The notes: generated from the letters alone by a model not told the origin. A stretch of 29,727 nt of DNA from an uncultured Ruminococcus sp. (GCA_946537565.1 CAMNFW010000001.1:1-29727), one strand, 5' to 3'. Positions 1-7,238 are shown, numbered from the stretch's first letter. Translations and numbers: made by a program.

Positions 1-69
1 GAAGAGACCTGCCGCAAATATGTTGACCGGATCGTTAATACCATTAAATCCAAAAGTCACACCATATAA
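1..69 (+). CDS. C-terminal end of an unknown protein (5' truncated by window)
   Basis: Frame 1 is open from the first base and reads EETCRKYVDRIVNTIKSKSHTI before a TAA at 67-69. Only 22 residues are visible, so no family can be assigned. It is likely to be a real gene end because a copy of the window's dispersed repeat begins 14 bases after this stop, in the same relation as three other copies that directly follow stop codons. It could instead be chance reading-through of non-coding DNA, because the piece is short. Confidence 0.4.
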   Translation, partial: EETCRKYVDRIVNTIKSKSHTI

Positions 70-83
70 TTTTTAATCCCACG

Positions 84-246
84 TTTTTTAGCTCACGTTG
101 CCGCTCGTAAACTCGCTCACTCTTATTGTGATTAGTTACATACTATCGCATACAGCACAGATGATGCTCCGGTACTTTGTGGTGCCACTATTTTTGCAAT
201 TCGATTTTGTGTCATGTTACTTTTCATGTACGGCGATTTCGTGTCT
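84..246 (+). repeat. Dispersed repeat, copy A (137-bp core plus tail)
   Basis: The 137-bp core spans 84-220, exactly the period of the tandem array at 6065-6476. It starts with six T and AGCTCACG, carries a direct GCTCAC pair, a quasi-palindrome (CTATCG here in place of the PvuI-like CGATCG of other copies) near 145-160, and ends GTCATGTTAC. A shared tail (TTTTCA, then a CGGCG-rich piece) extends to about 246. It starts 14 bases after the stop of the upstream open frame. Strand is given in the sense where the T-run comes first. No open frame is conserved between copies, so it is probably non-coding. Confidence 0.85.
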
Positions 247-350
247 ACTTAGTTTTCAACGGGCGGCAGTTCGGTGTCAGGGTATCTAAAACCTCTGAAC
301 CGCATAAAACAGTGCATATCTCTTACTTCTAAAAGAAGGTGAATTATATT

Positions 351-1808
351 ATGATAAAACAAGCTTATAATCCTTTCCTTCCTCTGGACGCTTATATTCC
401 GGACGGCGAACCTCATATTTTCGGTGACAGAGTTTATCTCTACGGTTCTCACGACCGTGAAGGCGGCGAGACCTTTTGTATGGAGGACTATACAGTTTAC
501 TCAGCACCGGTAGACGATCTGTCTGAATGGCGCTGTGAGGGAGTTATCTATCGTGCTGAGCAGGATCCGGACTATGCTGAAAGAAAGTATATGTATGCTC
601 CTGATGTAGTTCAGGGCAATGACGGAAAATACTACCTTTACTATTGTATGTCCGGCAGATTTGGTATCGGCGGATATTTCGGACCGATAAGTGTAGCGGT
701 TTGTGACACTCCAGCCGGAGAATATCAGTATTTAGGCTTTGTGCGTTATCCTGACGGCTCACCTATGAAGAAGTATGTCTGCTTCGATCCCTGTGCCTTT
801 AATGATAACGGGACTATCCGTATTTACTATGGAACTCAGTATATGAACGAAAGCAATGACGTTCTTGCTGCTGACCCGGCTAAGCTTAAGGAGGTCATGG
901 AGCGTTATAATAAAACTGCTGAGGAGATTCTTGCAACTCCTGACAATGTTAATGGTCCGGCAATGGTAGTTCTTGAAGATGATATGCTGACTGTAAAAGG
1001 AGAGCCTGTTCACATTATCCCTTATGAAGCAGATTTTGGCGGCCATGAATTTTTTGAAGCCAGCTCAATGCGAAAGGTTGGCGATAAGTATTATTTTGTA
1101 TATTCATCGCAGCAGAACCATGAGCTATGCTATGCAGTAAGCGACAGACCTGACGGTGGGTTTATATTTGGCGGCACGATAGTCTCAAACGGTGATATTG
1201 GTATCAATGGCATTACTAATGAGAATAAGCTCAACATGACAGGCACAACTCACGGCAGTATAATTGAGATCAACGGTCAGTGGTATGTTTTTTATCATCG
1301 TCTGACGCATAAATCTGATTACAGCCGTCAGGCTTGTGCGGAGAAGATATTCATTGCACCTGACGGAAGCATAGCACAGGTTGAGATGACTTCCTGCGGA
1401 CTTTCACCTCAGCCGCTAAAGGCACAGGGAACATATCCTGCTGTTATTGCCTGCAATATCACAAATGGAAAGATGCCGCATGGTTCAAATTCCATTTTCA
1501 CTGAATCCTTCCCCAACGTAAACAATGACGGTGATGAACGGTTTATAGCAGAAATATCTGACGGCACACTAATTCGCTTCAAATATTTTTCAGGATCTGA
1601 TTTCAGCGACATAGGAGTTTCGTACAAGGGCAGCGGAGAAGGGATCTTGACAGTAAACGGCATAGAAATAGCGATCAGACCTGCTGAAAACTGGACAGAT
1701 GCTACCTGTCCTTTCACACCTGAAAACGATGAGAAATTTGCTGTCACCCTCAACTACAGCGGCACAGGCATCATCAGCATTAAGTCTCTTATTTTTGGCT
1801 CACGTTGA
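351..1808 (+). CDS. Family 43 glycoside hydrolase, probably xylosidase/arabinofuranosidase, intracellular
   Basis: The 485-residue protein has the five-bladed propeller motifs of GH43. These are an N-terminal YNPFLPLDAYIPDGEPH stretch with the likely base Asp18, FDP with Asp146 as likely pKa modulator, and FFEASSM with Glu236 as likely general acid. About the last 100 residues look like a carbohydrate-binding beta-sandwich (CBM6-like). There is no signal peptide, so it probably trims imported arabino- or xylo-oligosaccharides in the cytoplasm. The exact substrate cannot be read from sequence. The ATG at 351 is chosen because AGAAGGTG lies 9 bases upstream; an in-frame GTG at 339 overlaps that site. 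The last residues (FGSR) and the TGA stop lie inside repeat copy B, so the C-terminus has been rewritten by the repeat. Copies A and B flank the gene as direct repeats. No clear promoter is visible in 247-338. Confidence 0.9.
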   Translation: MIKQAYNPFLPLDAYIPDGEPHIFGDRVYLYGSHDREGGETFCMEDYTVYSAPVDDLSEWRCEGVIYRAEQDPDYAERKYMYAPDVVQGNDGKYYLYYCMSGRFGIGGYFGPISVAVCDTPAGEYQYLGFVRYPDGSPMKKYVCFDPCAFNDNGTIRIYYGTQYMNESNDVLAADPAKLKEVMERYNKTAEEILATPDNVNGPAMVVLEDDMLTVKGEPVHIIPYEADFGGHEFFEASSMRKVGDKYYFVYSSQQNHELCYAVSDRPDGGFIFGGTIVSNGDIGINGITNENKLNMTGTTHGSIIEINGQWYVFYHRLTHKSDYSRQACAEKIFIAPDGSIAQVEMTSCGLSPQPLKAQGTYPAVIACNITNGKMPHGSNSIFTESFPNVNNDGDERFIAEISDGTLIRFKYFSGSDFSDIGVSYKGSGEGILTVNGIEIAIRPAENWTDATCPFTPENDEKFAVTLNYSGTGIISIKSLIFGSR

Positions 1809-1952
1809 CGCTCGTAAACTCGCTTAATCTTATTGTGATTAGTTACATACGATCGCATACAGCACAGATGCTGCGGCGGCACTTTATGGTGACACTTTTT
1901 CTGTAATTTGAATCTGGGTCTGCCTACTTTTCCACAGGCGGCGTTTTAGAGT
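1792..1952 (+). repeat. Dispersed repeat, copy B, overlapping the GH43 stop codon
   Basis: The core runs 1792-1927 (about 136 bp) in the same orientation as copy A. It begins TTTTTGGCTCACG, keeps the palindromic ATACGATCGCAT element at 1849-1860, and shares the CTACTTTTCCA...GGCGGCGTTTT tail to about 1952. The GH43 stop TGA (1806-1808) falls within its first 17 bases. It has more substitutions against the array units than copy A has. Confidence 0.8.
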
Positions 1953-1990
1953 CCGGCAAATAATCATGGTGCTGTCCATAACAATTTCAT

Positions 1991-2023
1991 AAAAAAACAA
2001 GACCCGGAGAAATACCGGGTCTT
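1991..2023 (-). terminator. Rho-independent terminator downstream of pssA
   Basis: AAGACCCGG (1999-2007) and CCGGGTCTT (2015-2023) form a perfect 9-bp stem with a 7-base loop. On the minus strand the stem is followed by TTGTTTTTTTAT. It is the first strong stop signal after pssA, which ends at 2269, so the pssA transcript would include repeat copy C in its 3' end. A related hairpin lies at 5910-5935. Confidence 0.75.
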
Positions 2024-2111
2024 ACTTATGTAATTGGTTTTATTGCAGATTTTACGCAAAGCGCAAATTGCGTTTGATGCAATTATCTTTATGCCGATCA
2101 ACTCGCAGAAA

Positions 2112-2268
2112 TTATCCTGAACCGAAATCGCCTTACAATGCAAGTGACACAATAAAGTGCCGGATAAAAATCCGTGCTGTATGCGATCGTATTTAACGGG
2201 TTTAGAGAAAAGTAAGCGAGCTTTAGCGAGCGTCAACGTGAGCTAAAAAAGCGTCAACGTGAGATAAA
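2112..2268 (-). repeat. Dispersed repeat, copy C, abutting the pssA stop codon
   Basis: Aligned to the array unit, the copy spans about 2112-2250 and keeps GTGCTGTATGCGATCGTAT (2174-2192) and the GTGAGCTAAAAAA end. A second partial end, GCGTCAACGTGAGATAAA (2251-2268), is appended, so the unit has begun to duplicate. The partial end finishes directly against the pssA stop codon (2269-2271). In pssA sense the order is stop, partial end, T-run, full unit, as in the other gene-end copies. Copies B and C form an inverted pair around the terminator at 1991-2023. Confidence 0.75.
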
Positions 2269-2913
2269 TTAACGGGTGTGGGTTTTGTAGAGGAGCCAGA
2301 GAAGTTCGAGAACTCCAATGCCGAGGAATGCAAACATGGTTTTTAGTCCGGGCTTTTTGATCTTGAAGCGAGTGATAAAGGCAATGGCAATTATAAGCAT
2401 TACAGTGCCGTAAACCTCAGGGAAACAGTCTTTGCCGATGTCCTTATAGAAGCTGTAAAGAAGCGGAAGTATCAACGCAACACTGGTAACCGGAAGTCCT
2501 TCATATACCTTTCTGACTTCGGTCGTTTGCTGTTGGCGTTCCTCTTCTGCAACGTTGAAATATGCAAGCCTTATTACCGCACACAGCGGAAAAAGCACAA
2601 GTATCGGTGCATCTATCCAGCTTCTCATGCCAATTGAATAGCCAATTACTGCCGGCAAAACACCAAAGCATACTGCATCACAAAGTGAATCTATCTGAAT
2701 GCCAAACTTTTTTTCAGCCTCAGACCTGTCCTTTTTTGTTCGGGCGACCTTTCCGTCAAACATATCACAAAGGCCTGATACCATAAGGCAGATAATGGCA
2801 ATAGTAGGACGGGGCGTTCCGTCAGGTATACCGCTGGCAAATAATATGCCGAGTATTGACGAAACAAGACTCATATATGTAAGAATAACCGTATAGTTAT
2901 AGAAACCTATCAT
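2269..2913 (-). CDS. pssA: CDP-diacylglycerol-serine O-phosphatidyltransferase (phosphatidylserine synthase)
   Basis: This 214-residue membrane protein belongs to the CDP-alcohol phosphatidyltransferase family and transfers phosphatidyl from CDP-diacylglycerol to serine. The diagnostic pattern is present around residues 50-80: DGKVAR, then FG, then DSLCD, with the acidic residues that bind the metal. Hydrophobic segments before and after it fit a multi-helix integral membrane enzyme. The ATG at 2913 follows an AGAGG site 7 bases upstream. An upstream in-frame ATG at 3003 would add 30 polar residues without family similarity and is rejected. A sigma-A promoter at 3042-3070 gives a leader of about 120 nt that contains a repeat remnant. 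No psd gene is in the window. A related phosphatidyltransferase with another alcohol acceptor is possible, but the long spacing inside the motif favours serine. Confidence 0.85.
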   Translation of the reverse strand: MIGFYNYTVILTYMSLVSSILGILFASGIPDGTPRPTIAIICLMVSGLCDMFDGKVARTKKDRSEAEKKFGIQIDSLCDAVCFGVLPAVIGYSIGMRSWIDAPILVLFPLCAVIRLAYFNVAEEERQQQTTEVRKVYEGLPVTSVALILPLLYSFYKDIGKDCFPEVYGTVMLIIAIAFITRFKIKKPGLKTMFAFLGIGVLELLWLLYKTHTR

Positions 2914-2923
2914 AATATTTCCT

Positions 2924-2953
2924 CTTTTTCGGCTCACGCTCCCACTCGTAAGC
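2924..2953 (+). repeat. Remnant of the dispersed repeat in the pssA leader
   Basis: TTTTTCGGCTCACGCTCCCACTCGTAAGC matches the T-run/GCTCACG end of the repeat for about 28 bases and then decays. It lies between the pssA promoter and the pssA start, antisense to pssA. CTCCCAC (2939-2945) can pair with GTGGGAG (2979-2985), giving a 7-bp hairpin in the leader. The match is short, so common origin is likely but not certain. Confidence 0.5.
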
Positions 2954-3041
2954 CCATTGCTCTGTATGTATAATATCTGTGGGAGTGGATATATACCCGT
3001 CATAAGCTGAATCGCATTGTTCGACTTTTTCCGGGAATTAT

Positions 3042-3070
3042 ATTATAGCACATTTGAAAAAATTTTTCAA
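3042..3070 (-). promoter_or_regulatory. Sigma-A promoter of pssA
   Basis: On the minus strand the -35 box TTGAAA (3070-3065) and the -10 box TATAAT (3047-3042) are separated by exactly 17 bases. The -35 region sits in an A/T palindrome (TTGAAAAA/TTTTTCAA, 3054-3070). Transcription would start near 3035. Confidence 0.75.
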
Positions 3071-3111
3071 GTGTCAGAAACTGGGGTATCAGGAATATTT
3101 TTTATTGATTA

Positions 3112-5232
3112 TTATTTTTTATCAGATGTGCCGGAGCTTTTGCGTTTTTTTCTGGTTGACTTGGACTTGGAAGAAGATCTGACAGCCGATTTCTTTTCGA
3201 GCCTGCTGTAAGCTTCCTCATAGAAATACTCCTGTGCATTAATAAGTGCTTCACCTTCAGCCGGAGCTGCGTGTACATAACTGCCGTCAGAAAGCATTAT
3301 CCTCGCCTTAACATTGTCAGCCATAAGCACACGGAACATCTCACGGATACGCTTCTTAAGCCTTTCGTCTTCGACAGGAGCTGCTACTTCTACACGGCGA
3401 ATGGTATTCCGAACCATATAGTCAGCTGAACCAATATATATCTTCTGATCTTTGCCATCAGTGCCAAAGATGAATATACGGCTGTGCTCAAGGAATCTTC
3501 CAACAATGCTTCTGACCGTTATATTATCAGTATATCCGGAAATACCCGGAATAATGCAGCAAATACCTCTTACAATAAGTTCAGTTTTAACTCCAGCCTG
3601 TGAAGCTTCTATCAGCTTTTCAATGATAGCTTTATCGTTAAGAGAATTGACTTTTGCAGCGATATAGCCTTCGCCGCCGTTCTTAGCGATCTCTATCTGT
3701 TCGTCCATCATTTTAAGCACCTGCGGTCTGAGCGCAAGAGGAGATACCAAAAGTTTTCTTGGATTTTCAACAAAGGTGCCATTCTGAAGAGCATCAAAAA
3801 CATCTTCTGCATCAGCAGCTATTTCTCTGTCAGCTGTCAGCAGCATGAGGTCAGTGTAAAGGGCAGAGGTTTTTTCGTTGTAATTGCCTGTGCCGATCTG
3901 AGTTACATAGTCGAAATTACCGCCCTGTGCTTTTCTGGTAATGAGAAGCAGCTTGGAATGCGCTTTCAGATCCTTTGGACCGTATATAACTCTTACACCG
4001 GATTTTTGCAGTATCTTTGACCATTCAATATTATTGGCTTCGTCAAATCTTGCACGCAGCTCTATCATAACAAGTACATCCTTGCCGTTTTCAGCAGCAG
4101 TGCAAAGTGCGCTGATGACCTTGCTGTTTCTGGCAAGACGATAGAGTGTGATCTTGATAGAAATAACCTTCGGGTCGGAGGCAGATTCGTCCAGCAGTCT
4201 GATGAAAGAGCTGGACATGGATTCAAAGGGATAGCTAAGAAGTATATCCTTGGCTTTTACCTGAGAAAATACGCTTCGGCTCTCATTAAGCATGGCTGAT
4301 CTTCTTGGAGTTCTCTCAGTGTAATGCAGTTCAGGTGCGGAGTCCAGTTCCTGAAGCTGGAAGAGATAAGAAAGATCAAGGGGGATATTGGAGTTGAAGA
4401 CCCTTGCATTTTTAAGTTTAAGCTTTTTGCATATATAATTAAGGGCATCACGGCTGAATTCACCGGATACTTCAAGACGGACTGGTGCAAGCTTAGAGCG
4501 CTTAAGTACAAGCTCTTCCATGCGGTCACGGAATTCCGCACCTCGTCCTGACACCATAATGTCTGCACTTCTTGTAACACGCATTATCGCTCTGTCCAGA
4601 ACTTTATAACCCTTGAACATCAGGTGGGCAAACTGGAGAACAACATCTTCCTCCAGAATAAATCTTTTACCGTCATTGCTCAGGGGGATAAGTCTTTCGT
4701 TTCTGTCGCCGGAAATTGGGATAATGCCGACAGCAATGCCTTTTTTAGAGTTCAGCTGAACCACTGCATATAATTCCTTGTTTTTGAGGAAGGGGAAGGG
4801 CAGTGAATCATTTATTACCAGACCGGAAATAAACGGCTTGATCTCACGCTTGAAATAAAGCTCAAGAAAGCTTTGCTCTTCAGGAGATGCTTTGTCAAAG
4901 CTGACCTGCTCGAAACCAGCAGCTTTAAGCTTCTCCATATTTTTGCGGAAAGCATTTTCAGCCTCCGGCTGTAATCTTCTTACGGCAGTGAACACAGCGT
5001 CCAGCTGCTGAGCAGGAGTCATGTCGGAGAAATAGTCTTTTTTCTTTGGCTTTTCCTTTTCATCGTGGGACAGTGAGCCGACACGAACCATGAAAAATTC
5101 GTCGGAATTGCTTTGATATATAGCTGAAAACGATATCCTTTCAAGTACAGGTGTCCTGGGGTCTGAGGCTTCTTCAAGGACTCTTTTGTTGAATTTGAGC
5201 CATGACAGTTCACGGTTTTCAAGGTAGTCCAT
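3112..5232 (-). CDS. ppk: Polyphosphate kinase 1
   Basis: The 706-residue protein matches Ppk1 in length and order. It opens with the NRELSWLKFNKRVLEEA motif and continues with the SNSDEFFMVRVGSL motif. His425 in KAHSK is the likely autophosphorylated residue and His583 in FLEHSRIF is the second conserved catalytic histidine. It reversibly polymerises the gamma-phosphate of ATP into polyphosphate. The ATG at 5232 is chosen because GGAG lies 7 bases upstream and the protein then starts at the family's usual position; an ATG at 5244 would place that site inside the gene. The last 30 residues are a Lys/Ser/Arg-rich tail beyond the usual end, possibly an electrostatic polyphosphate-binding tail. 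It has its own consensus promoter at 5291-5319 and appears monocistronic. No ppx gene is adjacent. Confidence 0.95.
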   Translation of the reverse strand: MDYLENRELSWLKFNKRVLEEASDPRTPVLERISFSAIYQSNSDEFFMVRVGSLSHDEKEKPKKKDYFSDMTPAQQLDAVFTAVRRLQPEAENAFRKNMEKLKAAGFEQVSFDKASPEEQSFLELYFKREIKPFISGLVINDSLPFPFLKNKELYAVVQLNSKKGIAVGIIPISGDRNERLIPLSNDGKRFILEEDVVLQFAHLMFKGYKVLDRAIMRVTRSADIMVSGRGAEFRDRMEELVLKRSKLAPVRLEVSGEFSRDALNYICKKLKLKNARVFNSNIPLDLSYLFQLQELDSAPELHYTERTPRRSAMLNESRSVFSQVKAKDILLSYPFESMSSSFIRLLDESASDPKVISIKITLYRLARNSKVISALCTAAENGKDVLVMIELRARFDEANNIEWSKILQKSGVRVIYGPKDLKAHSKLLLITRKAQGGNFDYVTQIGTGNYNEKTSALYTDLMLLTADREIAADAEDVFDALQNGTFVENPRKLLVSPLALRPQVLKMMDEQIEIAKNGGEGYIAAKVNSLNDKAIIEKLIEASQAGVKTELIVRGICCIIPGISGYTDNITVRSIVGRFLEHSRIFIFGTDGKDQKIYIGSADYMVRNTIRRVEVAAPVEDERLKKRIREMFRVLMADNVKARIMLSDGSYVHAAPAEGEALINAQEYFYEEAYSRLEKKSAVRSSSKSKSTRKKRKSSGTSDKK

Positions 5233-5290
5233 AATAATCTCCAATCTGCAATAGCTGTTAGTGGGTTTACTGCTGAATATACTTATAATT

Positions 5291-5319
5291 ATTATACAAC
5301 TATTTCACCTTGATGTCAA
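5291..5319 (-). promoter_or_regulatory. Consensus sigma-A promoter of ppk
   Basis: TTGACA (5319-5314) and TATAAT (5296-5291) are separated by 17 bases: both boxes match the consensus exactly. Transcription would start near 5284, about 50 bases before the ppk start. I see no Pho-box or clear operator, although one could be missed by eye. Confidence 0.85.
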
Positions 5320-5456
5320 GGGCGATACTGAATCAATTTTGAATTTCTGAAAAAGAATAAAGCTGTTTGAGGATAATGGCATAAAATTGCATTGGAGTGT
5401 TATTTCCAGCGGAGTTGATTACTGCGATTTGCAGAGGAGGTCAAACGGTGGGGGAA

Positions 5457-5553
5457 TAAAGTGCCGCAGAATAATCTGTGCTGTATGCGATCGTATGTAA
5501 CTAATCCTAAAAAAAGTGAGCGAGTTTACGAGCGGCAACGTGAGACAAAAAAA
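5457..5553 (-). repeat. Dispersed repeat, copy E (isolated, half degenerate)
   Basis: The half containing TAAAGTGCCGC, CTGTGCTGTATGCGATCG and GTGAGCGAGTTTACGAGCGGCAACGTGAGACAAAAAAA in register is well kept (5457-5553). The other half, to about 5418, is barely recognisable. It has the ACTAATC variant shared with copy A, copy B and the gene-proximal array unit. It does not abut a gene but lies in the same orientation as the array downstream of the permease gene. Confidence 0.75.
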
Positions 5554-5558
5554 CGACA

Positions 5559-5618
5559 TTCCCCCCTTCCCTTCGTTTCCCCCTCATACTCCCCCCTTCA
5601 TCGTCCTTCCCCCTTTGT
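5559..5618. other. Polypyrimidine tract within a 1.2-kb non-coding region
   Basis: About 58 of these bases on the + strand are almost all C or T, in runs of five or six C separated by T. It belongs to the 5245-6488 interval, which has no convincing gene. That interval holds the ppk promoter, repeat copy E, this tract, an uninformative stretch at 5620-5867, three hairpin elements at 5868-5998 and the tandem repeat array. Confidence 0.6.
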
Positions 5619-5867
5619 CGGCTTTTGACTGTCCTTCGCAGAACCTAAGCTCTGTTGTTGCCATTGAGCCTTACAAGCTTTGCCTACGGTGAAAAAAACA
5701 AAAAGGCTGCTTTTCATCGTCCGGCGCAGAACTTTTCGGTCTGCTGGGATTGGAAGATAAATGGCTTACTTTCTATTCCGGCTATCGTTAGTGAAAGTGA
5801 AAGGCTTAGTTTATGTTTCGCTCCGGTCTGATTTTTAAAACGGCTGCTTGCTATTGTCACTGAATTT

Positions 5868-5887
5868 GCCAAAGGTGAACCTTTGGC
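5868..5887. repeat. Perfect 9-bp inverted repeat
   Basis: GCCAAAGGT (5868-5876) and ACCTTTGGC (5879-5887) pair perfectly across two bases. On the + strand TTTTC follows, so it could be a weak terminator, but no + strand gene lies upstream of it. Confidence 0.45.
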
Positions 5888-5909
5888 TTTTCGGCTCTTG
5901 ATAATAAAT

Positions 5910-5935
5910 AAGACCCAGTGTCGTTTCTGGGCCTT
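5910..5935 (-). terminator. Terminator-like hairpin related to the one after pssA
   Basis: AAGACCCAG (5910-5918) pairs with CTGGGCCTT (5927-5935) with one A-C mismatch. The minus strand continues with an A/T-rich stretch rather than a clean T-run. It shares AAGACCC and a nearby ATTGGTTTTA flank with the terminator at 1991-2023, which suggests a common origin. It could end transcripts leaving the ABC operon through the repeat array. Confidence 0.35.
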
Positions 5936-5955
5936 GATAATTATATTGGTTTTAG

Positions 5956-6014
5956 TACGGGGGCGAAGCCCCCGTAAATAGCCTCCCCTTTGGGGAGGGG
6001 GTTGGGGGCGGGGC
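5956..6014. repeat. GC-rich twin hairpin element
   Basis: TACGGGGGC (5956-5964) pairs with GCCCCCGTA (5968-5976) over a GAA loop. CCTCCCC (5982-5988) then pairs with GGGGAGG (5992-5998) over TTT. A G-rich stretch with four or more G runs continues to about 6014. The base composition is far from the A/T-rich surroundings. Similar C/G-rich twin hairpins occur between genes in many bacterial genomes, so it may be a small mobile or structured repeat of another family. Confidence 0.6.
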
Positions 6015-6040
6015 ATTGCCTTGCAATAAAAGTAACATTA

Positions 6041-6476
6041 ACCCAAACCGCCGTCCGTGAAAAAGTAACCTGACACAAAATCGAATTACAGAAAAAGTAC
6101 CACTACAAAGTACCGTAGCCTCATTTGTGCTGTATGCGATCGTATGTTGCAAATGCCAAAAAGAGTGAGCGAGTTTACGAGCGGCAGCGTGAGCTAAAAA
6201 AGTAACTTGACACAAAATCGAATTACAGAAAAAGTACCACTACAAAGTACCGTAGCCTCATCTGTGCTGTATGCGATCGTATGTTACAAATGCCAAAAAA
6301 AGTGAGCAAGTTTACGAGCGGCAGCGTGAGCTAAAAAAGTAACCTGACACAAAATCGAATTACAGAAAAAGTACCACTACAAAGTGCCGTAGCCTCATCT
6401 GTGCTGTATGCGATTGGAATGTAACTAATCACGTTGAGAGTGAGCGAGTTTACGAGCGGCAGCGTGAGCTAAAAAA
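6041..6476 (-). repeat. Tandem array of three dispersed-repeat units plus tail
   Basis: Three units run 6065-6201, 6202-6338 and 6339-6476, with periods of 137, 137 and 138 bases. Each starts GTAAC(C/T)TGACACAAAATCG and ends GTGAGCTAAAAAA. Units 1 and 2 differ at only a few bases. Unit 3, nearest the permease gene, carries CGATTGGAATGTAACTAATCAC instead of CGATCGTATGTTACAAATGCC-type sequence, a variant shared with copies A, B and E. A tail (AAACCGCCGTCCGTGAAAAA, 6045-6064) matches the tails of copies A and B. The array ends 12 bases from the permease stop codon (6489-6491). Confidence 0.9.
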
Positions 6477-6488
6477 GTGAGCCCAAAA

Positions 6489-7238
6489 TTAGATGTTGAG
6501 GGATTTTTTGATGAGAAGATCGGTCAGGAAGAACATACCGGCGGATATGAGTAAGATGCCAGAGGTGAAAATAAGCATCTGTATCCAGCCGTCAGCGTTG
6601 ATCTCTCCAAAGCATACAGCCGCAAAAAATGGTAAGATGAAGCATAGTGCAAAGAATATTCCTAAGTTTGCAAGAACTCCCAGTCCCTTGATGCTAAAGG
6701 TCGCTTTTATGGTTATGAAAAGAAAATCTGTCATTATCAGAAGAGCAAGACAGGCTATTATTATAGCCACTGCCATAGTGTTTTCTTTGAACAGCTCTAT
6801 CTGCCAGCCAACACTGAGTGAGGAAAGATTAAGGTCGATTATCCTGTCTGCCTTTGACATACTAAAAATCATTACCCCTGTGAAAATTGCTGCATATGCA
6901 ACAAACATATTGATAAGACTTGCTATGAGCTTTGAAAGTATCAGCTGCCACGACGGAACAGGCAGAGTATGAGTGAGATAGCCTTCATCAGAAAATAAAT
7001 TGTTCTTGAAACGTCTCGATGAATCAGCTATTACCAGTATCGGTATTGCATAGGCAAGGATAAAGAGTATGCAGAAAAATGTTATGAATACTATTCCGCC
7101 GTATGTATGCTTGATAGTTTCATCAGACATCAGAGTCAGCAGGCTTAAAACCGCCGCAATTCCAATGTAAACAATATAAAGTATGCCAATATTTTTAAAG
7201 AAATACAATATGTCGTATTTTAAAAGTTTGCTTAACAT
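6489..7238 (-). CDS. ABC transporter permease (ABC-2 type)
   Basis: This 249-residue protein has about six hydrophobic segments (roughly residues 17-36, 47-70, 101-126, 152-175, 184-209 and 217-241). A cytoplasmic stretch around 82-98 contains the SDEGYLTHTLP motif common in ABC-2 permeases of Firmicutes. It should form a membrane exporter or sensor with the ATPase encoded just upstream. Its ATG overlaps the ATPase stop codon by 7 bases, and GGAGG lies 7-8 bases upstream inside the ATPase gene, so the two are translationally coupled. The substrate is unknown; YtrA-linked transporters of this layout often respond to cell-envelope stress or peptide antibiotics. It is the last gene of the operon and is followed by the tandem repeat array rather than by an adjacent terminator. 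Confidence 0.8.
   Translation of the reverse strand: MLSKLLKYDILYFFKNIGILYIVYIGIAAVLSLLTLMSDETIKHTYGGIVFITFFCILFILAYAIPILVIADSSRRFKNNLFSDEGYLTHTLPVPSWQLILSKLIASLINMFVAYAAIFTGVMIFSMSKADRIIDLNLSSLSVGWQIELFKENTMAVAIIIACLALLIMTDFLFITIKATFSIKGLGVLANLGIFFALCFILPFFAAVCFGEINADGWIQMLIFTSGILLISAGMFFLTDLLIKKSLNI

Noticed and set aside
98..289. 63-codon open frame within repeat copy A
   Set aside because: It lies in the repeat, is not conserved in frame in the other copies and has no ribosome site.
84..1952. Insertion sequence or composite transposon around GH43
   Set aside because: No transposase gene, no terminal inverted repeats and no target-site duplication can be seen; the flanks are simple direct repeats.
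5714..6215. Two minus-strand open frames rich in Pro, Gly and Arg
   Set aside because: They read through GC-rich hairpins and repeat units; composition and lack of a start site mark them as chance frames.
6041..6476. CRISPR array
   Set aside because: The tandem units are 137 bp without spacers and no cas gene is present.
6493..6972. 159-codon + strand frame opposite the ABC permease gene
   Set aside because: It is the antisense shadow of a clear membrane protein gene with coupling to its ATPase; no ribosome site.
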